A DNA stretch of 64,000 bases from Saitoella complicata NRRL Y-17804 (Eukaryota > Ascomycota > Saitoellomycetes > Saitoellales > Saitoellaceae), in the NCBI RefSeq assembly GCF_001661265.1, contig NW_017567011.1:248001-312000 (forward strand). Direction: 5' to 3'. Positions 1-10,995 of this stretch are shown here, piece after piece. The position numbers were made by a program, and so were the translations under genes. Within the stretch, counting starts at the first letter, position 1, and every line of letters starts with the position of its first letter. The notes under the pieces were generated by a model, which saw only the letters and a list, made by a program, of their open reading frames with translations, had not been told where the DNA came from and searched no databases.

Positions 1-870
1 CGCTTCCTTCCTGCTTGACGCGCATGAATTCTGGTAGGAGGTCCGCTTCGGTCATCCGTAGTTCTGATTCGACATCTTTGACGAGTTCTGGGTCCATGGG
101 GAATGGACCGAGCTTGACAGCTTGTGCGTTGAAGTCGTCTATTGCCCCCCCACCGAGCCCGATGATTCCTTCTTCGCCTTCTTCGCTGCCTGTACCTGGA
201 CGTCCTGCGACGCGGTCGATCGCGACGTGTGCGTTGATGAGGCCCATGCTGACATTTCCGTTGCTTGCTTCGTTTTCGGTGAGGTAGTTTGTTAGGAGGT
301 GATAGGTTGTTTCGCTCATCCGCAATCGGTATTTGTTTGATCTGTAGAGCTTTGCTAGAGGGTCTGTATCGAGATGTGTTGGCAGTACTACGGCACGAAG
401 CCGGGTGAGATCTGATTGATGCTGGATTGTATGCTCATTCGAGAACTTGTCGAAGAATGCTTTCGCGGCTTCGACGTAGCCCTTTTGGATGAGATTGAGG
501 TAGGAGTGAACGAAGACGGGATAGAGAATTCGTCGCAATTCGGGCTGTTTGTCAAACGTCAGCTACCGCATGAGCGTCGCAGGTAGCTAACAAACCTTGT
601 ACAGGTCGAGACTTTCATCTGCAAAGTCTCTCAGAGCTTTATATGCGCGCTCATACGCGTCTTGACCTTCTGATGCTCTGCCTCCCTCCGCCTCCACGCG
701 CAACATGGCCTCCGTACGAGTGTACCCCTTCTTATTGAGATATCTTTTGCATAAGATCAGCTTCAGTTTCGACGTATAAGGATGTGTGCGACGTACTCGA
801 GGACAATCCTGTTCAACTCCCCAGCGGAGAACTGGCCCGGCGGGGCTCCAGCAGCCGGATTCTGGGCCAT
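1..870 (-). CDS. TAF5: TFIID subunit TAF5, N-terminal part (runs off left edge)
   Basis: Read on the minus strand, three exons are visible: 870-797, 743-596 and 544 to the window edge, with introns of 53 and 51 bases. The start MAQNPAAGAPPG leads into a LisH motif (LNRIVLEYLNKKGYTRTEAM) whose codons are joined across the first intron. The TAF5 N-terminal domain (NTD2) follows, with the typical stretches LRRILYPVFVHSYLNLI and FFDKFSNEHTIQHQSDL. TAF5 is the WD40 scaffold subunit of the RNA polymerase II factor TFIID, and in many fungi also of SAGA. The WD40 propeller should lie beyond the left edge. Here the N-terminal half ends in an acidic, Gly-rich linker. Family identity rests on the LisH plus NTD2 order and is strong; the exact start is inferred. 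Confidence 0.88.
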
Positions 871-1065
871 GACAATCAACTGGGCTGTGAATGTGAGGAT
901 GAATGCGACTGTCAACAATGAATGCTGGGGTCCAAACAGCAACCGTCGTCGGGGTTGGTGGTGTACGGGAGCGCTGCGAGGCGGTTCATGCGACGGTGCC
1001 TGATGAGGGTGCAGCCGACGAACCCCGGATCCGAAATTCCATCAAGTCCGAAAAAGTGTCGGAAA

Positions 1066-2645
1066 ATGTCGATTCCAGGCTTCCTGGATGAGCCTGTACG
1101 TTGTGTCTACCGTTTGCACCGAGGCCGTCGCTGATCGAGGAGAATTGATAGCTTGTGCCGCCAGAATCTCCAAGGTCGCCATTGTCGTTCGATGCGGAGT
1201 TGAAGACGTTGGAGGATATAGATGTAGCCGCGGAGCGTGAAGCCAGAATACGGGAACAGCAACGCCAGCGATACGAGAAAGCAGCTGCCGGGCTACGAGA
1301 GATCGTCACCGACAGCTCCTCTCTCTACGTCAACATCTCCTCGATCCGCATTGCCGGAACCGAGCGAACACGCCCAGCATTTCTCGAACAAGTCCTCCAA
1401 CCCATCCTCAACTCCCAACAATCAGACGAATGCCTAAAGTCCTCCCTGGATCGACTACAAGAAACCGCAGATTGCCTGAAACGGTTTGGTATCTTTGACG
1501 ATATCTCAATATCTCTCGACAGAGCCGAAAGCCCGCTAGCCCATATCCACGATGTCGACGCAACACTACACCTCACAGAATCATCTTCACGTGTATCAAT
1601 ACAGCCTTCGACTCATTTGTCTGGATCAGATGCCTCGGCACGGGCGAGGGTGAGTGTTGGACACCTGTTGGGCGGTGCGGAGGAGTTGTCAGTGGCAGCG
1701 GAGATTGGGAATCGGTCTCGAAATGCGTACGAGGTGAAACTTGATGCACCATGGAAGGCGTCACCGGACACCCGAGTTTCTCTCTCAGGGTTCTCGTCGC
1801 ATCGGGATAATAGGGTGCAGATGTCGTATAAGGAGTTACAGCGCGGAGTCAAATTATTGTGGACGCACCAGGATCCGGTACCAGGCAGCGCACGGCATGA
1901 GTTTGGATACGAAGCGACGTGGCGGACGCTGACGAATCTACTCCCTACGGCATCACCGATCGTCAAATCCTCCGCTGGTGATTCCTTGAAGTCATCACTC
2001 GTCCACCGGTACTCCCTATCGACCCACGACAACGACCTCCTCCCAACATCCGGCTATTCCGTCCGGACATTGGCCGAGTTGGCTGGTGCGGGTCCCTTGG
2101 GTGGTGACGCACATCACCTCAAAACCGAACTCCACACCTCCACCGCCAACCTCCTCCACCACCCTTCACAAACATCCGCAACTCTCGGTCTTCGCACGGG
2201 ATGTATCTACGGCTTGAAGGGGTCAACAAAAGTCCAAGACCGATTCCATCTGGGTGGACCGAGTAATGTGCGGGGATTCCGGGAAGCGGGACTAGGACCA
2301 CATCAGCGTGGTGATTCGGTCGGCGGAGAAATCTACCTCGCCTTCGGCCTCGGACTCCAAACCAAACTCCCTCTGAACACTTCCTCAGATCACGGCCTTC
2401 GTCTCCAAACCTTCCTCGACGGCGGCTCACTCCTCGCACTCGACCCCTCTCGCTCTGTCCCCCGAACTGTGGCAGAGTTGGTGACGAGACCGAGTGTGAG
2501 TATGGGCGCGGGCATAGTTTGGGCTGGAGAGACTTTTGGACAGCCGTTGAGGGTTGAGGCGAATTTTGTGTTGCCGGTTGTGGCTAGGAGGGGGGAGGGT
2601 GTGAGGAAGGGGGTGCAGGTTGGGGTTGGGTTGGAGTTTATGTGA
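1066..2645 (+). CDS. SAM50: SAM50/Tob55, mitochondrial outer-membrane beta-barrel assembly protein
   Basis: Two exons (1066-1095 and 1152-2645) give 507 residues. An ATG inside the main exon does not fit, because an in-frame stop at 1149-1151 precedes it. A 30-nt first exon (MSIPGFLDEP) joins across a 56-base intron and supplies a proper start. The protein has a charged N-terminus, one POTRA-like domain at about residues 55-130, and an Omp85-type C-terminal barrel. The conserved barrel-lumen motif NVRGF lies near residue 382. SAM50 inserts beta-barrel precursors such as porin and TOM40 into the outer mitochondrial membrane. The C-terminus is rich in alternating hydrophobic residues, as expected for the last strands. 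It is divergent from TAF5, with 195 bases between the starts. Confidence 0.9.
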
Positions 2646-2968
2646 TTGTCGGTAGAGGCGGGCTCGTCTTGGCATCGAAAGGAGGTATAGACGTAGCATG
2701 AGGTCATGATCTTCAATAATAGAAGCATTGAGAGTCGTTTTCTATCACTTACAAATCCGCCCATCCGGCTGGTACTGACCGGTATCTCGCGTTACGGTAA
2801 CGTTCACGGAAGTACCCCGCATCGGCTGGCCCGCCTGCCACTGACGGCTCTCCTCGAGCAAGCACCCTCCCCGCAGTACTTGATCTCTTTTATAACCGTC
2901 CTTCAACCTCTCGAAGACCTAATATCCATCACACAGGATCCAAGATCGAATCTACGTAAACCGACAGG
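2646..2968. other. Intergenic, SAM50 to carrier gene
   Basis: This 323-base spacer holds the SAM50 3' end and the carrier promoter. Open frames here lack coding character and no RNA gene or repeat was seen. Confidence 0.5.
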
Positions 2969-4028
2969 ATGGCTGTCCTTTCCATCGAGCAACACCCCTC
3001 TCTTCCTCCCGTCGGAGACGCCCTCGCGGGAGCTCTGGGTACGGTGTTCGCAAATATCTGTGTCTACCCGTTAGATGTGTATGTCTGACTGCTCTATTAT
3101 CATGAAATGTTGCTAACGTTGTGGTGATAGCGTCAAGACCCGCACCCAAGTCGCGAAAGATAGTGAGGACGACACCGCAGCGACCAGCAAACCAAAAGCC
3201 AAGTCCACCGTCGCTGCAGTTCTGGATCTGATCAAATCCCCATCAGAAGCGTACGCCGGACTCTTCGGGTCGTTGATCGGGAATGCGTCGACCAGCATGG
3301 TCTTCTTCTACTTCCACACGCTCTTCAAGACCCATGCCGCAAAGCGTTTCTCCACCGACGGCAAGCTCAGCATCCCGGCTGATTTGGCGGTCGGAGCACT
3401 CGCTGGTGCAATTGCCCAGATCTTTACAATCCCGGTTAATGTTGCTACTACGCTGCAGCAGACTCTCCCGCCGTCGAGGAGGCAGGACTTGATGGCGACT
3501 TGTCGGACGATCGTGCAGAGTGATGGGGTGATTGGGTTGTGGAAGGGACTTGGGGCAAGTTTGGTTTTGTGTGTTAACCCTGCTATCACGTATGGGTTCT
3601 TTGAGAAGGTTCGGGAGTCGTTGTATGGGAACACTGGAGGAAAGTTGACGCCAGGACAAGCCTTTGTCGTCGGAGCCATTAGCAAGGCGATTGCGACGAT
3701 TGTTACGTATCCCTACATTATGGCAAAGGTCAGGCTGCAGGCTGGAGCGGGTAAGCACTCGCCAGTCACCTCCGGCAAGTCATACGCAGAGGCAGCGAAC
3801 CCTTTGGTGGATGGCACATTGCAGGAAAAGGAAAACGCCATTACGGTGCTGCAGAAGGTATTGAAGAGGGATGGGTTAAAGGGTTGGTATCGTGGTCTTG
3901 ATGCGCAAATCTACAAGGCGGTCTTGACTCAGGCCATCCTCTTCTATGCTAAGGAGCACTTCACACGGTACACAATTTTGATGTGGGCGATGGCGAGGAA
4001 TATGAGAGCCAAGGTGGCGGCAAGATGA
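2969..4028 (+). CDS. ANT1: Mitochondrial-carrier family protein, probable peroxisomal adenine nucleotide carrier
   Basis: Exons 2969-3078 and 3131-4028 with a 52-base intron give 335 residues. The intron interrupts the first carrier signature, PLDVVKTR, so a start in the second exon would lose it. Three carrier repeats are visible. The second has the unusual signature TIPVNVATTLQQT and the third TYPYIMAKVRLQA. This pattern of one canonical and two relaxed signatures is typical of the peroxisomal SLC25A17/PMP47/ANT1 branch, which imports ATP for fatty-acid activation. An insertion between repeats near residues 45-65 (Lys/Asp/Thr-rich) makes it slightly longer than usual. Family membership is certain; the peroxisomal assignment is inferred. 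Confidence 0.8.
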
Positions 4029-4379
4029 AGATGGATTTGGGAAGTGTACGATAGAGCTCGAGATTGAAGAGTGGTACAATATCGATAAGTAGTGAAAGTC
4101 AGCGAGTTCTGCATGCCTCCTTCCCACACTGACGCCCGACACCCTGTACATCAGATAGAGAAGTGCAACTAAGAACCTTTGGAGTACTGATGGTAATCTT
4201 GATGATCGCAAAGCAAACGAAGCCCTGTAACGTCGACTCGCTTCCCTCTGCTTTCCGCCTTGAGCTTGAATGCGGTTCGTAGTTTCCCCGCTGACGCACG
4301 TCAACGCCGACCGACGGAGCACATGAGGTGCATCGATACCGACCAGCTGTCAACATCATCGTGCAAAATAATCCTCAAG
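4029..4379. other. Intergenic, carrier to VPS5
   Basis: This 351-base stretch contains the carrier 3' region and the VPS5 5' leader. An upstream in-frame ATG at 4260 exists, but its peptide looks non-coding. Nothing else was recognised. Confidence 0.45.
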
Positions 4380-6239
4380 ATGTCATCAAACGGTCAGCAT
4401 GGCTTTGACTCAGTCGGCTTCGATGAGCTTTTGTCCAATCCATTCGCAGACTCGTCACCGAAGACTCCACGCCATGAAGTTCCCGAACCGTGCAAGGCGG
4501 CCTCTTCATCGCCGGGTACGACGATCTCTGCAGCATCCATAAGGCATTTACTGATCCATTATATACAGAACTAAGTCCAGTGAAGCCTCAAGAACATGCG
4601 CCCAAGCCAGTTGAACGCGAAGCTCCAGCCTCGCCTGTTTCTCGTCCTACACCGTCTAGCCGTCGCACGCCGGGCGGTCGCATGACCCAGAGTGTAGTCC
4701 TTGACCTCGACGCGGGACCGCTTGGACCTCTAGGTGGAGGACCTCTGAGTGAAGATTCTTCGCCTACAGCATCGTTGCCGACAAGGGATTCCAGACCATC
4801 TCGGACGGATCAGGTTCGCCAGGAGATTGACGCGTTGGCTTTGCAGAGTAATGCGGGCCCGAGTCGTGAGGCGCAAGAAGTACCTGGTCTCTCCAGAGAA
4901 AACAGCTATAGTCGATCAGCTCCAGAGCCTGCGGTGCCAACTAGCAAACCAAGTCACATCCCGCTGGAACAAGCTGCCAAGCCGTCCTTTGACATCAGCG
5001 TCGGCGACCCGCAAAAGATTGGGGATTTGACCAGCAGTCATACAGTGTATAAAGTCCGAACAAAGACGACTTCGAGCGCGTTTAAGGTTCCCGAATTTGC
5101 CGTAATGAGGCGTTATCGCGACTTCTTGTGGCTGTTCGATAAGCTGAACTCGAATAACCCAGGTGTTATGGTACCGGCGCCGCCTGAGAAGCAGGCCGTC
5201 GGACGGTTCGATGAGGACTTCGTCGAAGCAAGACGGCATGCGCTCGAGAGAATGCTCGTTAAAGTTGCTGCACATCCTGTGCTCCACCGGGACCCGGACT
5301 TCAAGCTGTTTCTGGAGTCCGAGACGTTCAATGTGGATGTGAAGCACAAGGAGAAGGAAAGGGCTGCAACGAGTGAAAGCAAGGGTTTCATGGGCGCATT
5401 TCTGTCCGGTGCAGGTGTGAAGTTCGTGGAGCAGGATCAGTACTTCGAGGACAAGAAGAACTGGTTGGAGGTGATGGAATATCAGTTGAAGGTCTTATCA
5501 AAAGCAATCGATGGTGTTGTGAGGCAGAGGAAGGACTTGGCTGGAGCAACCTACGAGTTTGGCAATTCGCTGTCGTCGTTGTCATCTACGGAGCTGGATC
5601 GGGAATTGGGCAACTCGTTGGCTGCATTATCTGACTTGCAAATTCGCATCAAGGAGTTGTACGAACGACAGGCCCAGCAAGATATTCTTACTATGGGTAA
5701 CACTGTGGAAGAATATGTCCGCCTGTGTGGTTCGATCAAGACGGCCCTGCAGGCCAGACAAAAAGCATACATCTCATGGCAAACCGCGGAGTCAGATCTG
5801 ACTAAGAAGCGTTCGAGTGTGGACAAGTTGAAGAGACAAGGTCGTACGCAGCAAGACCGTCTTTCTCTGCTGGGTGACGAGCTGGTGGAGTCTGAGCGAA
5901 AATGCAATCAACTGCGTCTGGAGTTCGAGGAAGTGGGCAAGCTTCTCAAGACCGAGTTCGAACGCTTCGATAAGGAGAAAGTGGAGGATTTCAAGACCTG
6001 TGTTGAGACTTTCTTAGAAAGTGCGGTAGAGAGCCAGAAAGCTGTAAGTTTCCACAGAACCGCACATTTGACAAAGCTAACAACATCATCAGTTGATCGA
6101 AGGCTGGGAAACCTACTTGACATATCTGGATCGGGAAGATCAGGATCAACACGAGTCGGTCGGAGACAGGAACGGTGTCTCTGAAGAGCAGCAAACCTCC
6201 ACAAACCAAGACGAACGGCGGGCTGAAGTTGCAGAATAA
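4380..6239 (+). CDS. VPS5: VPS5/SNX1-type sorting nexin (retromer PX-BAR subunit)
   Basis: Three exons (4380-4515, 4569-6043, 6093-6239) give 585 residues. The first intron has donor GTACGA and acceptor ATATACAG with a CTGAT branch. It joins the N-terminal FDELLSNPFAD segment to the main frame in phase. The protein has a low-complexity N-terminus, a PX domain at about residues 170-285 (RRYRDFLWLF, and the RRHALERML helix), and a BAR domain of long coiled helices at about 315-560. VPS5 with VPS17 forms the membrane-bending part of retromer, which returns cargo receptors from endosomes to the Golgi. The last short exon adds an acidic tail after the final BAR helix (LIEGWETYL). Confidence 0.92.
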
Positions 6240-6388
6240 TCAGGTCATGGTGAACAATCTTGTCGATACGTCGACGCTCTTGATAGGCAGGATATATGGT
6301 TTTCTCTTTCAAAGGCTGAACCCAGAAGTACAAATTCCACATGCAGAAACAAAACCCAGATAACGCCATTAGAGAATAATTCCCACCT

Positions 6389-6790
6389 TTATTTCTTGCC
6401 CTTCTTCTTCTTTTGGTATTCCTTTCCTTTGAGTGGTTCAACACCACCCACAAGCAAGTCCGCAAAAGAGTCCTCCCCTTCTTCCTCTGCTCCACCAAAG
6501 TCAAATCCGTAACGAGACTGGAACAATGCCGTTCGGCCAGACTCGTCTGATCGGTTTGCCAAGTTCATATGGGGGTTCCAGAGCGGGTTGTTGCGGTTGT
6601 CACGAACTAGACGGTACGATGGTTTAGGTGAGGTGGTCATTCTAGTGACAGTCGCTCCGTTGGAAAGGACGACAGTCTGCGGGAACAAGCGTGGCAGAGC
6701 AGTACGTTGTACAGCGTAAGTGCGGGTTTGCTGGCAGGTGCTGGAGAGCATGGGCGAAGTTGCCGCACGCTTGACGTTGTTGAAGAGCAT
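6389..6790 (-). CDS. MRPL36: Mitochondrial ribosomal protein bL31m
   Basis: A single exon encodes 133 residues. The N-terminus is basic and hydroxylated with no acidic residue for about 50 positions, as for a matrix-targeting presequence. The core has the fungal bL31m pattern, with VLSNGATVTRMTTSPKP, then RDNRNNPLWNP, then a basic loop ending in RYGFDFG. The tail is Lys-rich. bL31m sits in the central protuberance and intersubunit bridge of the mitochondrial large subunit. The gene is convergent with VPS5, with stops 149 bases apart. Confidence 0.85.
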   Translation of the reverse strand: MLFNNVKRAATSPMLSSTCQQTRTYAVQRTALPRLFPQTVVLSNGATVTRMTTSPKPSYRLVRDNRNNPLWNPHMNLANRSDESGRTALFQSRYGFDFGGAEEEGEDSFADLLVGGVEPLKGKEYQKKKKGKK

Positions 6791-7091
6791 CTTGGGCTGT
6801 ATTATGTGGGCGATCCTGTCGGTCGGCTGTCAGGATGAGAGTTACGAGCAGCGACAATGGAGCATACCTGATCGTTCTCTGCCTTTTGCAAATGGTTGAC
6901 TGTATCAATCTTTCGAGCTGTTTGTATATATATACATGCCTGCTGGACGTACGCGGCCGCACAAAAAGTGTTCAGGCACGACGGCGGGAGGTAGCTTCGC
7001 TCGAAAGCACCGACTTTACTGAACAACAAAGAACGACGAAGGAGTGGCTATGAGAGCCCAATAGAACCATCCATTGCATCGAAAGAGATCC
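6791..7091. promoter_or_regulatory. Divergent promoter region between bL31m and AcrB-like gene, with TA repeat
   Basis: This 301-base spacer separates two outward-reading genes. It contains a palindromic alternating GTATATATATACA at about 6924-6935, which could act as a TATA-like element for either side. This is inferred from position only. Confidence 0.35.
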
Positions 7092-9356
7092 ATGGGAAAT
7101 CGCAGCTTGGCCTTGAAGCGCCTTGTCGCTTCGAATGGTCAGGCCTCTGCGGCTTCCGCAAGAAGTCGTCGGACAGCCGCCGATGCGAAACAGCAGGTTC
7201 GGCAGTCCAGTGCACCTTCTACACCCACCTCGGAGAACGCCTCTCGCAAGTCCTCGGTGGATGAGACGAATGCTGTGGTTCTGCACGATCACGACGGCAC
7301 GGACGCCAATGACTACTCCGATCCAACATACAACGGTAATTGCACTATCAGCGTTGTCCCGAATGCTTCAGATGACAATCAGAAGTTCCATTACTCCTCT
7401 GCTTCGACGAAGCGTGAAGCTCTTCTTACGCCTCATCCTTTCCTCGACTCGCTCGCGCTTTTGATCCTCCTCCTACACCTTCCCGCAACCTTACTCACTA
7501 CGCTCCATCTTTTGTTCGCCTGTCTTATGTTTGTGGCGCCCAATGCTTCTTCTTCTGCAAGTGCCACCAGCAACTTCATCAGCCAGGGAACAAGCGCACC
7601 GCCTTCGCTGCCCACCGTCCTCCTCGCTGACGCGTCAGTCGCTCTCATATCAGCATTCCTCTTGCCTCAGGCTCGCGGTTTCATCGTGGACTTGGCGCAA
7701 GCAGTCATTGCAACTGCTTTGGGAGGTGGAGGATTCAGGGCTGCTGCCATGTGTGCGGGTGTTGTGGGCGGAGCTCGGATTGCTAGGTCGAAGATGCCGT
7801 ACAGAATGACCACCATTATCCAGCCCACGGACAGCGCTCTGGGATGGCTAATGAGTACTACTCCATTTGATGCTCCAGGCATGCGTCAGCAGATTGGTGC
7901 ATTTACATGGATTCAGGATGCCATCGCGGTACATGTGGTTGGGCAGGGAGTCATGCGTGCTTTACGACGTTGGATTCTTGATGGGTCGGTTGACGCTGCA
8001 TCTACTACATCTAATAACGGGAAGAAGGAAAAGGACATTGAAACGAACAATTTGCAAGTTACCACTACAAATTCGAAGAAGAAGAAGGGTTCGTCACTTC
8101 GGTCTATGCCATTGTGGAACGTTATTGCCGGTGCTTTGGTGTTTGCTGCCAAAGAAGCCGAGTTACGACCACAAGAGAGTCCATCATCTAATGAAGAGGT
8201 TGTGTGGGTCACCTCCATCGATTCTGGAAGTGTATCCTTTTCTATTTCATTTGGCGATCGGTACAGGGAAGAGCATCCGCCACTTACTGTGCGTGTGAAT
8301 GGCATTCTTTGGACTCAAACGACATTCGAACCTTTGACTCGCACGGCTCAGAATATTCATGGGGATGAGGGCGATGAAGGTAATGGCGTTGAACAGGAAG
8401 AATATGCACAGGCTGAGAAAGACGGCTCCGTGTGGCTCATTCGCGTCTCTGGGTTGGCGTCTGTTACGGAATATGAGTTTGAGATTTCGCTCGAGGACGA
8501 TTTGATTTGCAGAGCCAGCATCTGTACATCGCCTAAGCAGGCTGCTCTGGCACAGAGCCAACCTCAGGCGCCCGCCCGTCCCTTCTCACCCCTAACCACT
8601 CTATTATCCACTGTCGAAACTGCAAGCGCGTCTCTCCAAGATCTCCGACAACGACTCCGTCGTGTGCGACGCGACAACTCCAAGCACCTGTCTTCCCTTC
8701 GATCTGAGATCGATACCCTTCGCAACCGGGTTAGTAACGGCGATAAGGGTGACGAGCGTGCCTGGAGACGGGTTTTGTTTTTGAGGGAGTTTGTAAGGAG
8801 AACTGAGGACGAAGCGATTGCGATGGAACAGGAGAAAGTTCACGTCGAAGCGGAGCATAAGGAGGTGTCTGAGAACTGGACCATGAAGAAAAAGGAATGG
8901 GAAGCAGAGATGGCGACTTTGTCAAAAGCTGAAGAGGAGGTTAAGAATGCCCGCATGCTTAGCCGAACCAAGCTTGATCAGGTTGAAGGAGACAAAACCA
9001 TAATCATGGCACGCAAAGACAAGCTGCTTGCGAAGAAAGCTCGGCTTAACGCGGAGTTGGAGCGCTTGCAGTCATCCGAGCGTGATATGATGCAGGAGAA
9101 CGGGAGGGAAATCCGCAGGTTGGCGAGGGAGGAACGCCAACAGCGTCGTCAGGCTCTGGAGCTTGAGTTCGTCGAGGCTATCGATGGCATGCAGAAGGGG
9201 GTAATTGATCTCCGCTCTCGCGTGACAGCGACCTGGCAACAGCTTCAGGGCTATGGCGTGAATGGACTCCAGTCCGACGTTGGCATGAGTCGTCCCATGT
9301 CGCCGCCGCTCGTTGGTGATTCCCTTTCTCGGTTGTCCCCTGGATTTCCGCTTTAG
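7092..9356 (+). CDS. acrB: AcrB-like membrane protein with C-terminal coiled coil
   Basis: A single exon encodes 754 residues from the ATG at 7092 (MGNRSLALKRL). The basic, Ser-rich N-terminus resembles a nuclear or cytosolic tail. A Pro-containing hydrophobic block (HPFLDSLALLILLLHLPATL) at about residues 115-150 begins a set of roughly three membrane segments extending to about 235. A fibronectin-like region (about 370-480) and a long charged coiled coil (about 510-715) follow. This layout matches the fungal AcrB family, named from acriflavine resistance in Aspergillus and often labelled 'ubiquitination network signalling protein'. The biochemical role of the family is not established. The match is to the family, not to a known activity. 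Confidence 0.75.
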   Translation: MGNRSLALKRLVASNGQASAASARSRRTAADAKQQVRQSSAPSTPTSENASRKSSVDETNAVVLHDHDGTDANDYSDPTYNGNCTISVVPNASDDNQKFHYSSASTKREALLTPHPFLDSLALLILLLHLPATLLTTLHLLFACLMFVAPNASSSASATSNFISQGTSAPPSLPTVLLADASVALISAFLLPQARGFIVDLAQAVIATALGGGGFRAAAMCAGVVGGARIARSKMPYRMTTIIQPTDSALGWLMSTTPFDAPGMRQQIGAFTWIQDAIAVHVVGQGVMRALRRWILDGSVDAASTTSNNGKKEKDIETNNLQVTTTNSKKKKGSSLRSMPLWNVIAGALVFAAKEAELRPQESPSSNEEVVWVTSIDSGSVSFSISFGDRYREEHPPLTVRVNGILWTQTTFEPLTRTAQNIHGDEGDEGNGVEQEEYAQAEKDGSVWLIRVSGLASVTEYEFEISLEDDLICRASICTSPKQAALAQSQPQAPARPFSPLTTLLSTVETASASLQDLRQRLRRVRRDNSKHLSSLRSEIDTLRNRVSNGDKGDERAWRRVLFLREFVRRTEDEAIAMEQEKVHVEAEHKEVSENWTMKKKEWEAEMATLSKAEEEVKNARMLSRTKLDQVEGDKTIIMARKDKLLAKKARLNAELERLQSSERDMMQENGREIRRLAREERQQRRQALELEFVEAIDGMQKGVIDLRSRVTATWQQLQGYGVNGLQSDVGMSRPMSPPLVGDSLSRLSPGFPL

Positions 9357-9732
9357 ACTTTGGTTTTCATTCTCTTCAATATCATGTTTCTATACTCTAG
9401 AAAGCACCTCGTTGCCCAGTCCAGCGTTCCACCTCATGGACGGAGTCCTAATGTATAGCTACGATTGAGGATAAGTAGGTGGCACTGACATTATACGTAT
9501 CTAACATGAGAAAAGATTGTAAATGTTCGAGCCGTCCGGGGTGATACAGCAGGTGTTCAGGGCTATCGCGCGTATCTGCGGGGCCCATGCCCAAATTCTG
9601 CTCCGTTCCACACCTCCATGTCGTATGCGTAACAGAAGTTTCCTTGAATCGCTCTCGTCATTTGCAGCTGCGTTACGGACAAAAGTCACTTTTCCCTCAT
9701 TGCAACAACCCGTATCAAAGATACCCATTCCA
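9357..9732. other. Intergenic, AcrB-like to REX4
   Basis: These 376 bases hold the 3' end and 5' leader of neighbours on the same strand. The reading frame upstream of the REX4 ATG stays open to 9523, but its composition does not look coding. Confidence 0.45.
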
Positions 9733-10621
9733 ATGCCTGCAGCAGAGAAGACTAAGAAGGTCGGAGGGAACTGGAAAGCGCTACAGAAGGTATCTTCTCT
9801 CGTCAGTTCATTGATCACGAAGAAAGTCACTGACCAAGCCATGGTGACAGACAATAGCACCCTCCAGATCCTCGAAACCCTACGACAGGCTGAAAGTGAA
9901 GAAGACCCTTGCGACTGAAGCTGACAAGAAAGCCTCTCTGCTGGCGTTCGCAGAGGATAATGATATCTCACCTGAAGACCTTGCAAAAGCCTACGGCGCC
10001 GAAGCTGTCTCGAAAAAATCAAAAGGGAGCACACTGACATCCTCCAAAAACACCAAGATCGGGAGATATGTCGCGATTGATTGTGAAATGGTCGGTGTTG
10101 GCCCGGACGGAACACAATCAACCCTTGCACGTGTATCTGTCGTTAACTTCCACGGCAACGAAGTCCTTGATCTATTTGTCCTCCCAAAAGAAAAAGTCAC
10201 GGATTATCGAACATTCGTTTCCGGCATCACCCCAGCAATGCTAAAAGCCGAAAACGGTGCCCTTCCCTTTGAATCCGTCCAACAACGTGTTGCCGACATC
10301 CTCCAAGACCGCATCCTCATCGGGCACGCCGTCCACCATGATCTTGCTGCTCTTCTCCTCAAACACCCTCGCTCCAGAATCCGAGATACGTCGCTATACC
10401 CGCTGTATCGTCAACTGAGTAAAGGCAAGACGCCGTCGTTAAAAAGGTTGGCCAAGGAGTTGTTGGGGATTGAGATTCAGAATGTGGAGAGTAATGATTC
10501 TGGACGAGGACACAGTTCCGTTGAGGATGCCAAGGCGACGATGAGCCTATATCGGAGGGAGAAGGAGGGGTTTGAGAAGGAGTTCGGGGGGTTGAAGGGA
10601 GCTAGGAAGGCAAAGGAGTAG
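9733..10621 (+). CDS. REX4: REX4-type 3'-5' RNA exonuclease
   Basis: Exons 9733-9789 and 9851-10621 (61-base intron, acceptor GTGACAG) give 275 residues. The other acceptor, six bases downstream, breaks the frame. A DEDDh exonuclease domain spans about residues 85-260. It shows ExoI in IDCEMVGVG, ExoII in [10 protein letters not shown], and ExoIII in [16 protein letters not shown] with the catalytic histidine. REX4 acts in pre-rRNA processing, where it affects the choice between long and short 5.8S. The Lys-rich N- and C-termini fit a nucleolar protein. Length agrees with the yeast protein. Confidence 0.92.
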
Positions 10622-10995
10622 ATGTTCGGGTTGGGATTGGGACACTGGTGGGATGGTGGGATGAGAAATACGTATATGGGTTTGTGCTCCACATCCAATC
10701 CGAGACCTGGCCCGGTCTATCTCTGGAATTACGCACAGAACTCATCATATCGCTGACAGGAGATAGCATGGACGTGCGAATATTTATGTAGTCGTGTGTT
10801 TTACCCAGAAAGAATATAAGATTATCTTAAACTCGTGTTGCACCGGGCAGCACTTAGAATAAGCCAAAGAACGCCGGCGCCCCCCGCCCATGGCCATGTG
10901 ACATATAGCTTCGTCATTTTCATCCTTGAAAAGATTCCCGCCAGACAATATTATCGCCTAATCATCCAACCTCCGTACCATTATATATCCTCGTA
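10622..10995. other. Intergenic, convergent REX4 and WC-1 3' ends
   Basis: These 374 bases were read on the minus strand for a further WC-1 exon. No Cys-rich GATA-type finger is encoded here. No other feature was seen. Confidence 0.5.

Noticed and set aside
1155-1157. GTG as SAM50 start
   Set aside because: An upstream 30-nt exon with a proper ATG and a canonical intron joins in frame.
4490-4492. GTG as VPS5 start
   Set aside because: The exon at 4380-4515 with an ATG, spliced by a good donor and branch site, gives the family-like N-terminus.
9501-10130. 209-codon minus-strand frame
   Set aside because: It overlaps REX4 exons and has no coding character.
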